From a virus, in the IMG/VR virus record IMGVR_UViG_3300020021_000003, positions 37,047-101,046 of that record: 64,000 bases of DNA; one strand, given 5' to 3'. Below are positions 28,713 to 36,466 of the stretch, one piece after another; the first letter of the stretch is position 1, and the number at the start of each line of letters is the position of its first letter. The position numbers and the translations under genes are program-made. The notes below the pieces were generated by a model. The model made no database searches and was not told the DNA's origin. It saw nothing but the letters and a program-made list of their open reading frames with translations.

Positions 28713-28874
28713 CTACTTGTGGGCAGAGGCACCATGGCCGAACTCGCTAGCAGCAATCGCACGGCGTTGACGCTCGGCCATTTGACGTGTCTGTGGTTTC
28801 TTGCTATAAGTCTTGCCTGTATCCTTGTTCTTCACCTTGAAGCCAGAGCCGCTTTTGTCTACTGCGTAGGGCAT
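28713..28874 (-). CDS. basic hypothetical protein, 53 aa
   Basis: It overlaps the previous stop by TAATG. PYAVDKSGSGFKVKNKDTG, then KPQTRQMAERQRRAIAASE. Lys/Arg-rich; short proteins beginning MPYAVxKxG occur in actinophages, function unknown. An opposite-strand frame covering the same bases lacks a binding site and is rejected. Confidence 0.65.
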   Translation of the reverse strand: MPYAVDKSGSGFKVKNKDTGKTYSKKPQTRQMAERQRRAIAASEFGHGASAHK

Positions 28875-29047
28875 TACTTGCCTCCGCAAGTCGGCACAGC
28901 GGTTGCTACAGGGCTCTTGATTGCCGGTTGAGAGTCCATGTCACCTTTGGCTGCACAGACTGTCAGAGCCACTCCAGAGGCCAGCACGACCGACAGAGCA
29001 GCAGTGCAACAGGTACGTCTGTCCCATGTTCGTTGATGATTACTCAT
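28874..29047 (-). CDS. small secreted or lipid-linked protein, 57 aa
   Basis: ATG follows AGGAG. A positively charged N-terminus (SNHQRTWDRRTCC), then a hydrophobic segment (ALSVVLASGVALTVCAA), then a short polar tail ending PTCGGK. It reads as a signal peptide with a possible lipobox (LTVC). It could modify the envelope or block superinfection; that is inference. Confidence 0.6.
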   Translation of the reverse strand: MSNHQRTWDRRTCCTAALSVVLASGVALTVCAAKGDMDSQPAIKSPVATAVPTCGGK

Positions 29048-29070
29048 GCAAATTCTCCTAAAAACAGAAA

Positions 29071-29113
29071 AGCGGATATATTCCCATTATATTGCAATGG
29101 GAATATATCCGCT
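29071..29113 (-). terminator. strong rho-independent terminator
   Basis: A perfect 18-bp stem (AGCGGATATATTCCCATT and its complement) with a 7-base loop, followed on the minus strand by TTTCTGTTTTT. It ends transcripts from the 29,133 gene. Confidence 0.9.
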
Positions 29114-29132
29114 GTGATTCTGCTATGAAGTT

Positions 29133-29348
29133 CTAGACGTAGGAGTTCTCCGAAACCTCTTCGAAGGTGATAGACACAGTGTCAGTCTTCACGTAGGTAA
29201 CCCAACGGCTACCGTTACGGACAGCGATTTCTCCCCACTGATCGGTTTCAGCAGAGGAATCCGCCGTATAAGTCCCGTTCTTGTCCCGCACGACGTCACC
29301 AATGCGAATGGAAAGAACAGGCTCATTGTCATACGTGGCCATAGCCAT
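29133..29348 (-). CDS. hypothetical protein, 71 aa
   Basis: AAGGA precedes the ATG. VLSIRIGDVVRDKNGTYTAD, then GEIAVRNGSRWVTYVKTD. Beta-rich, acidic. Not recognised. Its position beside the ArdA-like gene suggests an accessory role in host evasion, but nothing in the sequence proves it. Confidence 0.7.
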   Translation of the reverse strand: MAMATYDNEPVLSIRIGDVVRDKNGTYTADSSAETDQWGEIAVRNGSRWVTYVKTDTVSITFEEVSENSYV

Positions 29349-29436
29349 TTTGGTTCCTTAAACGTAGTAATGATCAGCATTTACTGACCAATGCCAATCC
29401 CCTCTCTCACAGGGGAAGGACATTCGCTAGTAAAGA

Positions 29437-29964
29437 CTAGTTCGTGAACACGTACAGCTCACTACCGTACTCATGCGTGTTGAAGTCGGATCGGACGTTG
29501 TCGAAAGTCTTCTGATAGTTGATCTCGATCCAGTCGGGAAGATTCTCAGGCAGATAATCCACCTGCTCCAGCCAGTCAGCCATGAAAGCTTCCTCAGAGT
29601 CATAGACTCCCTGGTAACCCTCCATGTACGGGCGACCGTGACGACCATGCTCGAACACCTCAGCATCGTGCCAGCCGAACAGCTCACCGTAAGCGATGAT
29701 GATCCCGGCATTCTCAGGATCGGTTGCCAGGGCATCGAAAACCGCAGTGACAACCGCCAGGCGCTTGACGTTGATGTACTCACCCGAATTGTAATCGGTG
29801 TGAATCTCAATCTCGTTGATCTTCCAGCCGGTAGCCTCAAGATGGGCCAGAATGCGTCCAACCTGGTCAGAACCGTGATCCTCATTGAACCGAGCAATCC
29901 GGTTCGGGTAGTCCCGGTGCCACAGGTCCACGTAGAGCTCAGTGAACGTTTCGCCGCTAGCCAT
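29437..29964 (-). CDS. ardA: ArdA-like antirestriction protein
   Basis: 175 aa from ATG 29964 (GGAGG 7 bases upstream). Very acidic. ETFTELYVDLWHRDYPNRI, the central YEGYQGVYDSEEAFMADW-like region (seen as YMEGYQGVYDSEEAF, then ADWLEQVDYLPENL) and the C-terminal WIEINYQKTFDNV ... ELYVFTN follow the order of ArdA family members. ArdA dimers mimic bent B-form DNA and inhibit type I restriction enzymes. No DNA-binding or catalytic residues are expected. Identification by pattern; a distant ArdA homologue is likely. Confidence 0.75.
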   Translation of the reverse strand: MASGETFTELYVDLWHRDYPNRIARFNEDHGSDQVGRILAHLEATGWKINEIEIHTDYNSGEYINVKRLAVVTAVFDALATDPENAGIIIAYGELFGWHDAEVFEHGRHGRPYMEGYQGVYDSEEAFMADWLEQVDYLPENLPDWIEINYQKTFDNVRSDFNTHEYGSELYVFTN

Positions 29965-30036
29965 TGTATAGCCTCCGTTTCGGTTCCCAGTGAACCACAC
30001 GGTACAGGTACTCCACAACCTGTACCATGCTGATGA

Positions 30037-30321
30037 CTAGGCGTACGGATTCGACCAATGCCCGAACTTATGCAAGCTTACAGGGTGTTCCGTCAGTTGC
30101 AGGACCAGATCCATATGAAAGATCATGGCTTCAGTGTAGTCACCATGAGAAGTCACAGGGAAGCCCAGAGAATCGCCGTTGTGCGTAGTCGTGTCGTTGA
30201 AGACACAGGTTTCCAGTCCGTATCGTGCACTCTCGCAGGTAGAAACTTCCCAGTCACCTACCCGAGTCAATCGGACGACGTAGGGCAAGGTGTTCGGAAT
30301 CTCTCGTGGGCATTGGTACAT
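30037..30321 (-). CDS. hypothetical protein, 94 aa
   Basis: GGAGG precedes the ATG, and it is the first gene after the promoter at 30,361. PNTLPYVVRLTRVGDWEVST, then SHGDYTEAMIFHMDLVLQLT. Not recognised. Cotranscribed with the ArdA-like gene. Confidence 0.7.
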   Translation of the reverse strand: MYQCPREIPNTLPYVVRLTRVGDWEVSTCESARYGLETCVFNDTTTHNGDSLGFPVTSHGDYTEAMIFHMDLVLQLTEHPVSLHKFGHWSNPYA

Positions 30322-30360
30322 GCTGTCCTCCGTTCGGCCCCTGTTGGGCTGATGAGTAGA

Positions 30361-30389
30361 ACACTAGACCCGATCACCCAACGTGTCAA
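30361..30389 (-). promoter_or_regulatory. sigma70-like promoter of the ArdA unit
   Basis: TTGACA (30384-30389), exactly 17 bases, TAGTGT (30361-30366). TTGACC lies a few bases upstream, and AGCGCT between them could be an operator. Confidence 0.75.
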
Positions 30390-30520
30390 GCGCTAGCTTC
30401 CACTAGGTCAACTCCGCACGTCAGAGCCCGTATGAGAGCCTGAGATTGACAAGGTGGACGTGGGATGCCAGTCTGTACCCATCGCGCCGCACAGAGGCGC
30501 ACAGACAGTCTGGAGAGTAC

Positions 30521-30718
30521 GTGGCAGACAGTTTTGATGATGCAGTCAGCGTGTTTGCGATAGCTGCACGGGACAACGGAATGCATATTGATTCCTTCCG
30601 TATGTTCTTCGCACAAGGTGAGGCACGATTGCGTGTCCAAGATGCTCTAGTGCGTAGGGGTGTTATAGAGAGGATCAAGCGAAACGGAAACATGATCTTC
30701 TATCGTTGGGCAGAGTAG
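30521..30718 (+). CDS. small winged-helix-like protein, 65 aa
   Basis: The GTG start at 30521 has GGAGAG upstream; a longer frame would start inside the control region. DAVSVFAIAARDNGMHIDSF, then EARLRVQDALVRRGVIERIK and NMIFYRWAE. The helix-helix-wing layout suggests a DNA-binding protein. It diverges from the ArdA unit, so it may control that unit. Confidence 0.6.
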   Translation: MADSFDDAVSVFAIAARDNGMHIDSFRMFFAQGEARLRVQDALVRRGVIERIKRNGNMIFYRWAE

Positions 30719-30729
30719 TTGACTTCGGT

Positions 30730-30751
30730 CCCCATCTGTATTAGGGTGGGG
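30730..30751 (+). terminator. possible terminator
   Basis: CCCCATC and GGTGGGG hairpin after the stop of the 65-aa gene, followed by a GAGCGC-TT-GCGCTC hairpin. No T-run. Confidence 0.4.
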
Positions 30752-30850
30752 ATCACACACGGAGCGCTTGCGCTCTAAGAGCCACTTGTCGGGCTATTCG
30801 GCAACCTACGGATTCAAACCAGTCCTGCCCAAAAATAATTAGGAGTCGGA

Positions 30851-31078
30851 ATGCTGAACTCTAATCTCCAGTTCATGGCGGTGTCTGCCGACATCATCAC
30901 TGTTGCCCGGCAGATGCACACTTCGCATACCGTCCACGGATTTCTTAAGGGATTCGCTGGTGCCGATATCAGGCAGCAGCAGGAACTGCTGAAGATGCTT
31001 TTTACCCTGAACCTGGTTGATGGGAATACCATGGCGAATGCTAAGAATATCCATTGGACTATTCGCAAGTGGTTCTAA
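30851..31078 (+). CDS. hypothetical helical protein, 75 aa
   Basis: AGGAG precedes the ATG. LQFMAVSADIITVARQMHTS, then DIRQQQELLKMLFTLNLVDG and NIHWTIRKWF. Helical, with a possible helix-turn-helix. Last rightward gene; it converges on the leftward block. Confidence 0.65.
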   Translation: MLNSNLQFMAVSADIITVARQMHTSHTVHGFLKGFAGADIRQQQELLKMLFTLNLVDGNTMANAKNIHWTIRKWF

Positions 31079-31127
31079 ACAGAAATAGGGCTAGATTCCT
31101 TAACGGTTTCTAGCCCTATTTCTGTTT
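31077..31127. terminator. bidirectional terminator between converging genes
   Basis: A 19-bp perfect inverted repeat (AAACAGAAATAGGGCTAGA and its complement) overlaps the stops of genes on both strands. Pyrimidine-rich sequence follows on each side. Confidence 0.9.
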
Positions 31128-31389
31128 ACTTTCCTTCTGATAATCCAATCAGGAACTGGTCCCAATTAACGTCTCGTATCTCTCCCCTAGCCACGAACAT
31201 AGCTTCAAGGAACAGATGCAGAAAGTCTAATTCGGAATTGCTGATAGTTATGTCAATAATTCCATCGTCAGTATCCAGACAGATACCGAGTGTCTCTGTA
31301 TCAGCGGACAGCACCAAGCCTGAATCGAATTCAGCGAGCAGTATGTCCCCAGTCAAAAGCTTCTGTACTAAGTTGTCGAATTCCTCCAT
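31126..31389 (-). CDS. hypothetical acidic protein, 87 aa
   Basis: The start MEEFDNLV at 31389 is chosen because it overlaps the previous stop (TAATG). TGDILLAEFDSGLVLSADTE, then DDGIIDITISNSELDFLHLF. Beta-rich and acidic. Not recognised. Confidence 0.68.
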   Translation of the reverse strand: MEEFDNLVQKLLTGDILLAEFDSGLVLSADTETLGICLDTDDGIIDITISNSELDFLHLFLEAMFVARGEIRDVNWDQFLIGLSEGK

Positions 31390-31571
31390 TAGTAAACCCC
31401 ATCTCCAAAACATACTAGGCAATCAGCGTCTTCGTACTTGTCCATACCTGTGCCGAAGCAAGAATGGCACGATCTCGTATCAGTCTCATCGAATATCTCG
31501 TACCCGAAAAGTTCATCCTCATTGTCAGGGTCAAACTGTTCGAGGGATTCCCTGTCATTTATGTCTACCAC
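31389..31571 (-). CDS. DnaJ-type zinc-ribbon protein, 60 aa
   Basis: GTG start. Contains SCHSCFGTGMDKYEDADCLV followed by CFGDG, two CxxCxGxG-type half-sites like those in the DnaJ central domain. It probably binds one zinc. Coupled to the TGT-like gene upstream and the next gene downstream; a partner role is possible. Confidence 0.65.
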   Translation of the reverse strand: MVDINDRESLEQFDPDNEDELFGYEIFDETDTRSCHSCFGTGMDKYEDADCLVCFGDGVY

Positions 31572-31574
31572 TAG

Positions 31575-33056
31575 TTAGTACTCTCCAAGAATTTCTGCAT
31601 CCATTATTCCTAATTGTTCTACCGCGAGTTCTGGCGAGATTGCTGCTGGCAGCGCTGAGAAAGACTGATTGGTCATATCGCCGAATAAATTGCTGACCAT
31701 CGACATCTGACCCTGCTGCTTTGCAGTCACAGTAAGTGAAAAGCCTTCCTGCTCCATATCGTGCTTGGTCTTCATAAGCTTTCCCAAACGGTCGATTTCA
31801 CTGGATAGGTTAGGATCTGCGTATCCTCCTTCAGTGTCTTCGGCCATTTTCATGAACAAAACACGCTGTGCCTGCATCTCTACAAGCGTATCCATAAGGG
31901 AAGTGACCTGTTCCTTCGTACGGATGACGATAGGAATATCATAGGCACAAGTACTGTTCGGTTCAAACATAGGGCACTTGGCAGCAAGGAAACAGGTATC
32001 GCAGATACGCATGGACTCACTGCGCGTCTTCACCTTGGAGATCTCTACATCCTCATAGAGCCCGGTATCCTTGTTCTTTACTTTATTCGTCTCTGTATCG
32101 AAAGCCAGGAGAGGAATAGGACGCATCTGAGAAGGATCTCTGCGGGTAGGAGTTGGCAGTCTGTTCTGCACCCTTTCAAGGTCAGTACCAACTTGGTCAG
32201 TATCTAATTCCGTAAAGTCCTCATCGGGCATTTCGGTAGTGATAGTTACTCCTGTACGGTTTAGTGATGCAATTAGTTTCTTCCAGGACCACAATGATAC
32301 ACGAAGCATCTCCTGTGAGTCGTCTGCATTGATCTTAGCCAAGTCGAAACCGGCAGAAGTAAAGGTAGAACGCTCCTTCTTACGCGACTGGTCCTTCATC
32401 GACTTGGGATATCTCTTCAACTGATTATGAGACCAGACGATAGTGTCCCCGAATCTAGCGGGAGAAGTCCACGAAGTAGAGGATACAGACTCCCATTTAA
32501 CGGCCTTCATAAGATCAGGCTTGGTCATGGACAGACCATGGAGTTTTACTCCGGACCTGGCCAGACGGTTAAGTACGGGAACGAGATCTCTTCCATTGAG
32601 AAGAGTCTGAGGAATTCCGACACGGCCGAACCGCTCTGCAAGGGAGTTGAGATCGTCCAATCCGTCGTCCCCATGCCATATTGGGAGAAACTTGTCGAAC
32701 GCGACATCTCGCAGGGTATCCCTTTGCTCCTCAAGAAATCCAGGACCCAGATGAATTGAGTCAAACTCTCCGTAGAGTTCGATACGAGAGATATTTTCGC
32801 CAACCCACCGATAATAATCAGCTGCAAGCGATCTAAGTTCATCATCTGTATACTTATGCTCCTTTGCGTCATTTATTGTATGGCACCCCGAGTCAACGAA
32901 TATATTAAAGGTGCTGTCGAATTTCTTATCCAGTTGCCAGAGGTTCTTCACTCTCTGGCGCATTCCCATAAAGTTCAGGCTTACATCCTCCACACCCATT
33001 TCCAGCATAAGCCGGGCATAAGTGGGAAGGTGTAAGCCTTGCTGATAGAGCTTCAC
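31575..33056 (-). CDS. TGT/DpdA-like TIM-barrel protein, 493 aa
   Basis: The N-terminal half reads like a phage TIM-barrel related to tRNA-guanine transglycosylase: NIFVDSGCHTIND, ELYGEFDSIHLGPGFLEEQR, FLPIWHGDDGLDDLNSLAER, GVKLHGLSMTKPDLMKAVKW and ESVSSTSWT. In that superfamily, Asp residues and a substrate pocket exchange guanine for a deazapurine in RNA or DNA. The C-terminal third has a Cys cluster (RICDTCFLAAKCPMFEPNS, then TCAYDI) and a long helix. I assign the fold by pattern. Activity on DNA, on tRNA, or neither, is open. Confidence 0.5.
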   Translation of the reverse strand: MKLYQQGLHLPTYARLMLEMGVEDVSLNFMGMRQRVKNLWQLDKKFDSTFNIFVDSGCHTINDAKEHKYTDDELRSLAADYYRWVGENISRIELYGEFDSIHLGPGFLEEQRDTLRDVAFDKFLPIWHGDDGLDDLNSLAERFGRVGIPQTLLNGRDLVPVLNRLARSGVKLHGLSMTKPDLMKAVKWESVSSTSWTSPARFGDTIVWSHNQLKRYPKSMKDQSRKKERSTFTSAGFDLAKINADDSQEMLRVSLWSWKKLIASLNRTGVTITTEMPDEDFTELDTDQVGTDLERVQNRLPTPTRRDPSQMRPIPLLAFDTETNKVKNKDTGLYEDVEISKVKTRSESMRICDTCFLAAKCPMFEPNSTCAYDIPIVIRTKEQVTSLMDTLVEMQAQRVLFMKMAEDTEGGYADPNLSSEIDRLGKLMKTKHDMEQEGFSLTVTAKQQGQMSMVSNLFGDMTNQSFSALPAAISPELAVEQLGIMDAEILGEY

Positions 33057-33881
33057 TTACTCTTCCTTGTTCCCTAGTGGCTGACTGGCAGCAGATTCCC
33101 ATTCCTTTGCCGCCGCAGCGAGAGTTCTGTCTCTTCCGCCCGCTGCCTGACTCTTACGTCTTGCTTGGACAGCTCTGCTCTTAGTATTCGCCCAAGCCTC
33201 CAAATGGGAACCAGCAGACGCTATTCCGCCTGGCTTGGCAGTCCAAGAGCCGACAGAGATAGTCTGTGGAGCTGCTTCAGTGGACACCTTTGCTGTTGCA
33301 TTGGGCAGAGCCTGAGTAGAGGAACCGGGATGGACAGCTTGCGGGAATTGACCTGCTACAGGCTTAGCCACTGGCTTCTTTGCTCCTATTTTAGGTGGAG
33401 TATTGACCTTTGCTGCCGCTCTTGTTCTCTGGTTGCCCTCAGTAATAGCCTGACCGTGGGCATAGTTTCTCTGCTGCTGCATTGTCTTCTGCGCTTGACT
33501 GGCAACTTGAGCCTTCTGAGCTGTCGCCTGCTTCTGAGCTGGACTCGTCGGTACTGCGAAAGTACGTGGTGGAGCGCCCTGAGCAGGAGCCTGAGTGCCT
33601 TTGTTGACTCCGGCAGCATGAGCCTTCTGTGCGGTCATTGCAGCTGCCTGATGGGCCTTCTGCTGCTTCTGGTTGGCAGCCTGTGCTGTCTTCAGAGTAG
33701 AGTCTACGCCGTTCGCCCAAGTCTGTCTAGCATTGGTACGTGTTGCAGCAGTTTTCTTTGCCGCAAGGTTGTTACGGATTCCCTGCTTCACTGTCTTCGC
33801 ATGGATATCCTTGAATACATTGTGCTTGAACTGTTCCCCGACAGTGTTGATACTACCTAGATTAGGAATATTCGCGGGCAT
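33057..33881 (-). CDS. low-complexity Ala/Gln/Lys-rich protein, 274 aa
   Basis: Almost entirely Ala, Gln, Lys, Thr and Pro (NQKQQKAHQAAAMTAQKAHA, AQKQATAQKAQVASQAQKTM), with no clear fold until a short C-terminal helix. Such basic, disordered proteins serve as scaffolds or internal virion proteins. Context: ends next to the start of the TGT-like gene and upstream of structural-type genes. Confidence 0.7.
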   Translation of the reverse strand: MPANIPNLGSINTVGEQFKHNVFKDIHAKTVKQGIRNNLAAKKTAATRTNARQTWANGVDSTLKTAQAANQKQQKAHQAAAMTAQKAHAAGVNKGTQAPAQGAPPRTFAVPTSPAQKQATAQKAQVASQAQKTMQQQRNYAHGQAITEGNQRTRAAAKVNTPPKIGAKKPVAKPVAGQFPQAVHPGSSTQALPNATAKVSTEAAPQTISVGSWTAKPGGIASAGSHLEAWANTKSRAVQARRKSQAAGGRDRTLAAAAKEWESAASQPLGNKEE

Positions 33882-33895
33882 ATAGTCCTCCAGGA

Positions 33896-34393
33896 CTAGA
33901 AATCATTGAATCTGGTATCTGTGGCTCTTGCTTCCAATTGTCTCTTCTTTTCTGCCAGAAGCTGATTCCAAGGAGTTATCGTGTCAGTGTGGCCGGGGCG
34001 GAAAGTAGGATTGGTGTACTGCGGGTGCAGGAACAGGAAGGAAGCAATTCCGTGCTCCAGTAATGCTGCGGCTACGCTGGTGTCAGACTCCAGTACGAGT
34101 GAGAGAGGACCGTCCTTACGTAATCTGCCGATCTGTAGAAGTCGTCTCTCTGCGGCATCTTCAGGATCGAGTTCATCATAGTAGACTTCTCTTACATGTT
34201 CAGTCATACCGTTCATAAGAAGCCAATAGCTTATCTTCTCACGGTTATGGCTATCAAAGATAAGGCTTATTCTATGGTCCTTAACGAGTGACTTATAAAG
34301 TAACAGGCCAGGGATGATAACTCCTGAGTCATTGGGCTGCCGTAATATACCTTCTACTACTATCGCTATATGGTTACCCCAGTTCTCACTCAT
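33896..34393 (-). CDS. HAD-like hypothetical protein, 165 aa
   Basis: AIVVEGILRQPNDSGVIIPG, then KDHRISLIFDSHNREKISYW and LVLESDTSVAAALLEHGIAS, FLFLHPQYTNPTFRPG. The order resembles HAD-fold proteins in actinophages, but the usual first Asp (DxD) is replaced by VVEG, so it may lack phosphatase activity. Function unknown. Confidence 0.6.
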   Translation of the reverse strand: MSENWGNHIAIVVEGILRQPNDSGVIIPGLLLYKSLVKDHRISLIFDSHNREKISYWLLMNGMTEHVREVYYDELDPEDAAERRLLQIGRLRKDGPLSLVLESDTSVAAALLEHGIASFLFLHPQYTNPTFRPGHTDTITPWNQLLAEKKRQLEARATDTRFNDF

Positions 34394-34638
34394 TAGACTA
34401 TTATCTCCGATAGTGACAGTCTTCCATCAGCTTCCATAATAGGTGTTACTTCATATTTCATACTATCGGCTCTATAGATCTGCCATTCAGAGAATATACG
34501 AACACCTAAGTCTGTGTTTACGACATAACGCTCTTTGTCTATAACATCTGAGACAGTACCCAGCAGGAACTCCAATACTGTTCCCTCGTTGTAGAACCAT
34601 GTTCCTACTACTCGATCTCCTACTTCAAATCTGTTCAT
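34393..34638 (-). CDS. hypothetical protein, 81 aa
   Basis: RFEVGDRVVGTWFYNEGTVL, then YVVNTDLGVRIFSEWQIYR. A KOW/SH3-like barrel is likely. It shares its end and start with both neighbours (overlaps of 1 base), so the three are translated together. Confidence 0.7.
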   Translation of the reverse strand: MNRFEVGDRVVGTWFYNEGTVLEFLLGTVSDVIDKERYVVNTDLGVRIFSEWQIYRADSMKYEVTPIMEADGRLSLSEIIV

Positions 34639-35474
34639 TATTCCCCAGTTAGTATCTCATTGAGTGCGTTGACAATACCGTCTCGCTTAGCTCTCTGCCA
34701 GGCGTAGTTATAGTAATCGCCGTAACCTTCACCAGTATTGGAGAAGGCTTCCTTACGTCCTAAGTGGATAGTATCGAACAGATTATTGGCCTGTTGTACG
34801 ATCAACTTCTTATGCTGAGCCTTGTTAACGTTATTAGCTTCCTTATCCACAGCGTTATATCTATCGACAAGAGTCTTAGCTGCCATAAGATTAGCGTCAG
34901 CCGCATCTTCATACTCCTTAGGATAAAGAGTATTAGGCTGCTTAGCAGGCTTAACCGTCCATCCGTCAGTCGTTAGGTTATAAGCAGCATAAGGATGGAT
35001 GTTGACAATACTATTGGACTCGTTCTCCACATACTGGTTCAGGAAGAACGTCAGCTCGTAGAACTGCTCAGTCCACCATCCGTGCTCTGTCTCATAGGCG
35101 AACATGTAGTCCGATGTCATAGGCCACAGATTCTTTTTCATATCAGTGTCTATGTAGTCGGCTATCTCTCCTCGGCTACTCCACTGGTAGTCAGGATTGT
35201 CTGTAACGAACTGGTTGAAATCTAGTCCGAAGAGGACGTCGAGATCACCGTTTCCACGATCCGAATCCCATTGATAGCTAATTCCACTGCCTGCCAGCCA
35301 AACCATAGTCCAAGCCCCAGGATTATTGTACTTACGGCCAAGATAATCCAAAAGAAGATGGTTGATAGTCTCGCGTACATTAGGTCTTAAGTGCTCGCCC
35401 TCGAATAGGTGTGGATCAAGTATCTGCGCGGGCTTACTGAAATAGCCGCTCTGTCCGTCTGTCAATGTAATCAT
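34638..35474 (-). CDS. nucleotidyltransferase-fold protein, 278 aa
   Basis: WLAGSGISYQWDSDRGNGDL followed by DVLFG is a G-S ... D-x-D type nucleotidyltransferase motif; NLWPMTSDYMFAYETEHGWW and ELTFFLNQY continue the palm-like domain. The C-terminal half is helical (MAAKTLVDRYNAVDKEANNV). Actinophage relatives are annotated as putative nucleotidyltransferases; the substrate (tRNA, protein or small molecule) is unknown. With the tRNA array, tRNA end processing is one option. Confidence 0.7.
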   Translation of the reverse strand: MITLTDGQSGYFSKPAQILDPHLFEGEHLRPNVRETINHLLLDYLGRKYNNPGAWTMVWLAGSGISYQWDSDRGNGDLDVLFGLDFNQFVTDNPDYQWSSRGEIADYIDTDMKKNLWPMTSDYMFAYETEHGWWTEQFYELTFFLNQYVENESNSIVNIHPYAAYNLTTDGWTVKPAKQPNTLYPKEYEDAADANLMAAKTLVDRYNAVDKEANNVNKAQHKKLIVQQANNLFDTIHLGRKEAFSNTGEGYGDYYNYAWQRAKRDGIVNALNEILTGE

Positions 35475-35500
35475 GAATACAGCTTATCCTATCTGATACG

Positions 35501-35534
35501 AAAAAGGAAGCCCTATAGATTCTATAGGGCTTCC
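35501..35534 (-). terminator. rho-independent terminator
   Basis: GGAAGCCCTATAG with its complement, 13 bp, followed on the minus strand by TTTTT. It ends the lysis-gene transcript. Confidence 0.92.
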
Positions 35535-35548
35535 TCTATTATCTCGTA

Positions 35549-36457
35549 CTACTTAACGACATTAAAACCATACTTCTTTCCCAGACGGACAAGGGAGTCA
35601 TAACCAGGAATACCATTGGTATCCGTTCCCTTGTATCCGCACTTTGCCTGCCACTTACCGTATGCCTTCACAGTAAGGGAGCCGAATGAGCCATCAGCAT
35701 AGTACTTCTTTGAAAGCAATCCGGCACGGTACAGAGCAGACTCTACCAGCTTTACGCCTGATGCATATGTCTGGTGTCCCTGAGAAGACTTAGGATCTGT
35801 CTGGGCTGCCTTGATCAGGTTGGACAAGTCAACAGTAGGCTTGCTAGGAGTTGGCTTAGTAGGTGGCTTTACTGGAACAAAGCTCTGTGACCAGGCGTGC
35901 AGGTCACTTAGGCTCAGCTTGCAGTAGTCCAGATCCGCACCCTTTACACCATACTGGTGGAACAGCCAATTGGCCTTAATTCCAGGTGCTCCGGCAGGAA
36001 GTCCGCCTGTAGCAATCCACAGGAAGTCCTGGTAGTAGCTGTTCGTATCAATATCTACCCAGTAGGACTTGTTGCAGTACAGACCGACAGGGTTGTGAGG
36101 AAGCTTTGCCTTGAGATCCTTCAGGAATGTATCCTTGTACGCACGCTTCTCAGCATCAGAAACACCCTTATTGTTTGCGTCATAGCCTTCCCAGTCCAGT
36201 ACAACTGGCTCACCGGGCTTAGGAGCCACCTTTGCCAGGAAGTAATTGATCTCGGCGTCAGCGTTGTTGTGCATGTGAGGGTAGTGGTAGAAACCGGTGA
36301 GAATTCCAGCGGCTTCAGCAGTCTCTCTCTGTGATACCCAATTCGGATTCACGTAGGACAGTCCCTCGGTTACCTTGATGAAAGTAAAACTTACTCCGTG
36401 TGTAGTCGGCTTGGCACTGGTGTAACCTGACCAGTCCTGCCCGTAGATTCCTGACAT
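35549..36457 (-). CDS. GH25 endolysin with binding domain
   Basis: 302 aa. GH25 muramidase: YGQDWSGYTSAKPTTHGVSF, FIKVTEGLSYVNPNW, GFYHYPH and VVLDWEGYDAN carry the catalytic D-x-E pattern (conserved Asp and Glu). A Pro-rich linker (VKPPTKPTPSKPT) leads to a C-terminal peptidoglycan-binding-like repeat (GSFGSLTVKAYGKWQAKCGY). It cuts MurNAc-GlcNAc bonds. No signal peptide, so a holin is needed. Confidence 0.92.
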   Translation of the reverse strand: MSGIYGQDWSGYTSAKPTTHGVSFTFIKVTEGLSYVNPNWVSQRETAEAAGILTGFYHYPHMHNNADAEINYFLAKVAPKPGEPVVLDWEGYDANNKGVSDAEKRAYKDTFLKDLKAKLPHNPVGLYCNKSYWVDIDTNSYYQDFLWIATGGLPAGAPGIKANWLFHQYGVKGADLDYCKLSLSDLHAWSQSFVPVKPPTKPTPSKPTVDLSNLIKAAQTDPKSSQGHQTYASGVKLVESALYRAGLLSKKYYADGSFGSLTVKAYGKWQAKCGYKGTDTNGIPGYDSLVRLGKKYGFNVVK

Positions 36458-36466
36458 TAGTTCTCC

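Noticed and set aside
28707-28931. Plus-strand membrane-protein reading frame
   Set aside because: The minus strand carries two coupled genes with a proper binding site and a plausible signal peptide over the same bases; the plus frame lacks a binding site.
30452-30490. Plus-strand promoter TTGACA before the 65-aa gene
   Set aside because: No acceptable -10 box at 16-19 bases; the true promoter of that gene is not identified.
30803-30840. tRNA near 30.8 kb (GGATTCAAACC motif)
   Set aside because: The T-stem has only three pairs and no acceptor or anticodon stem can be formed.
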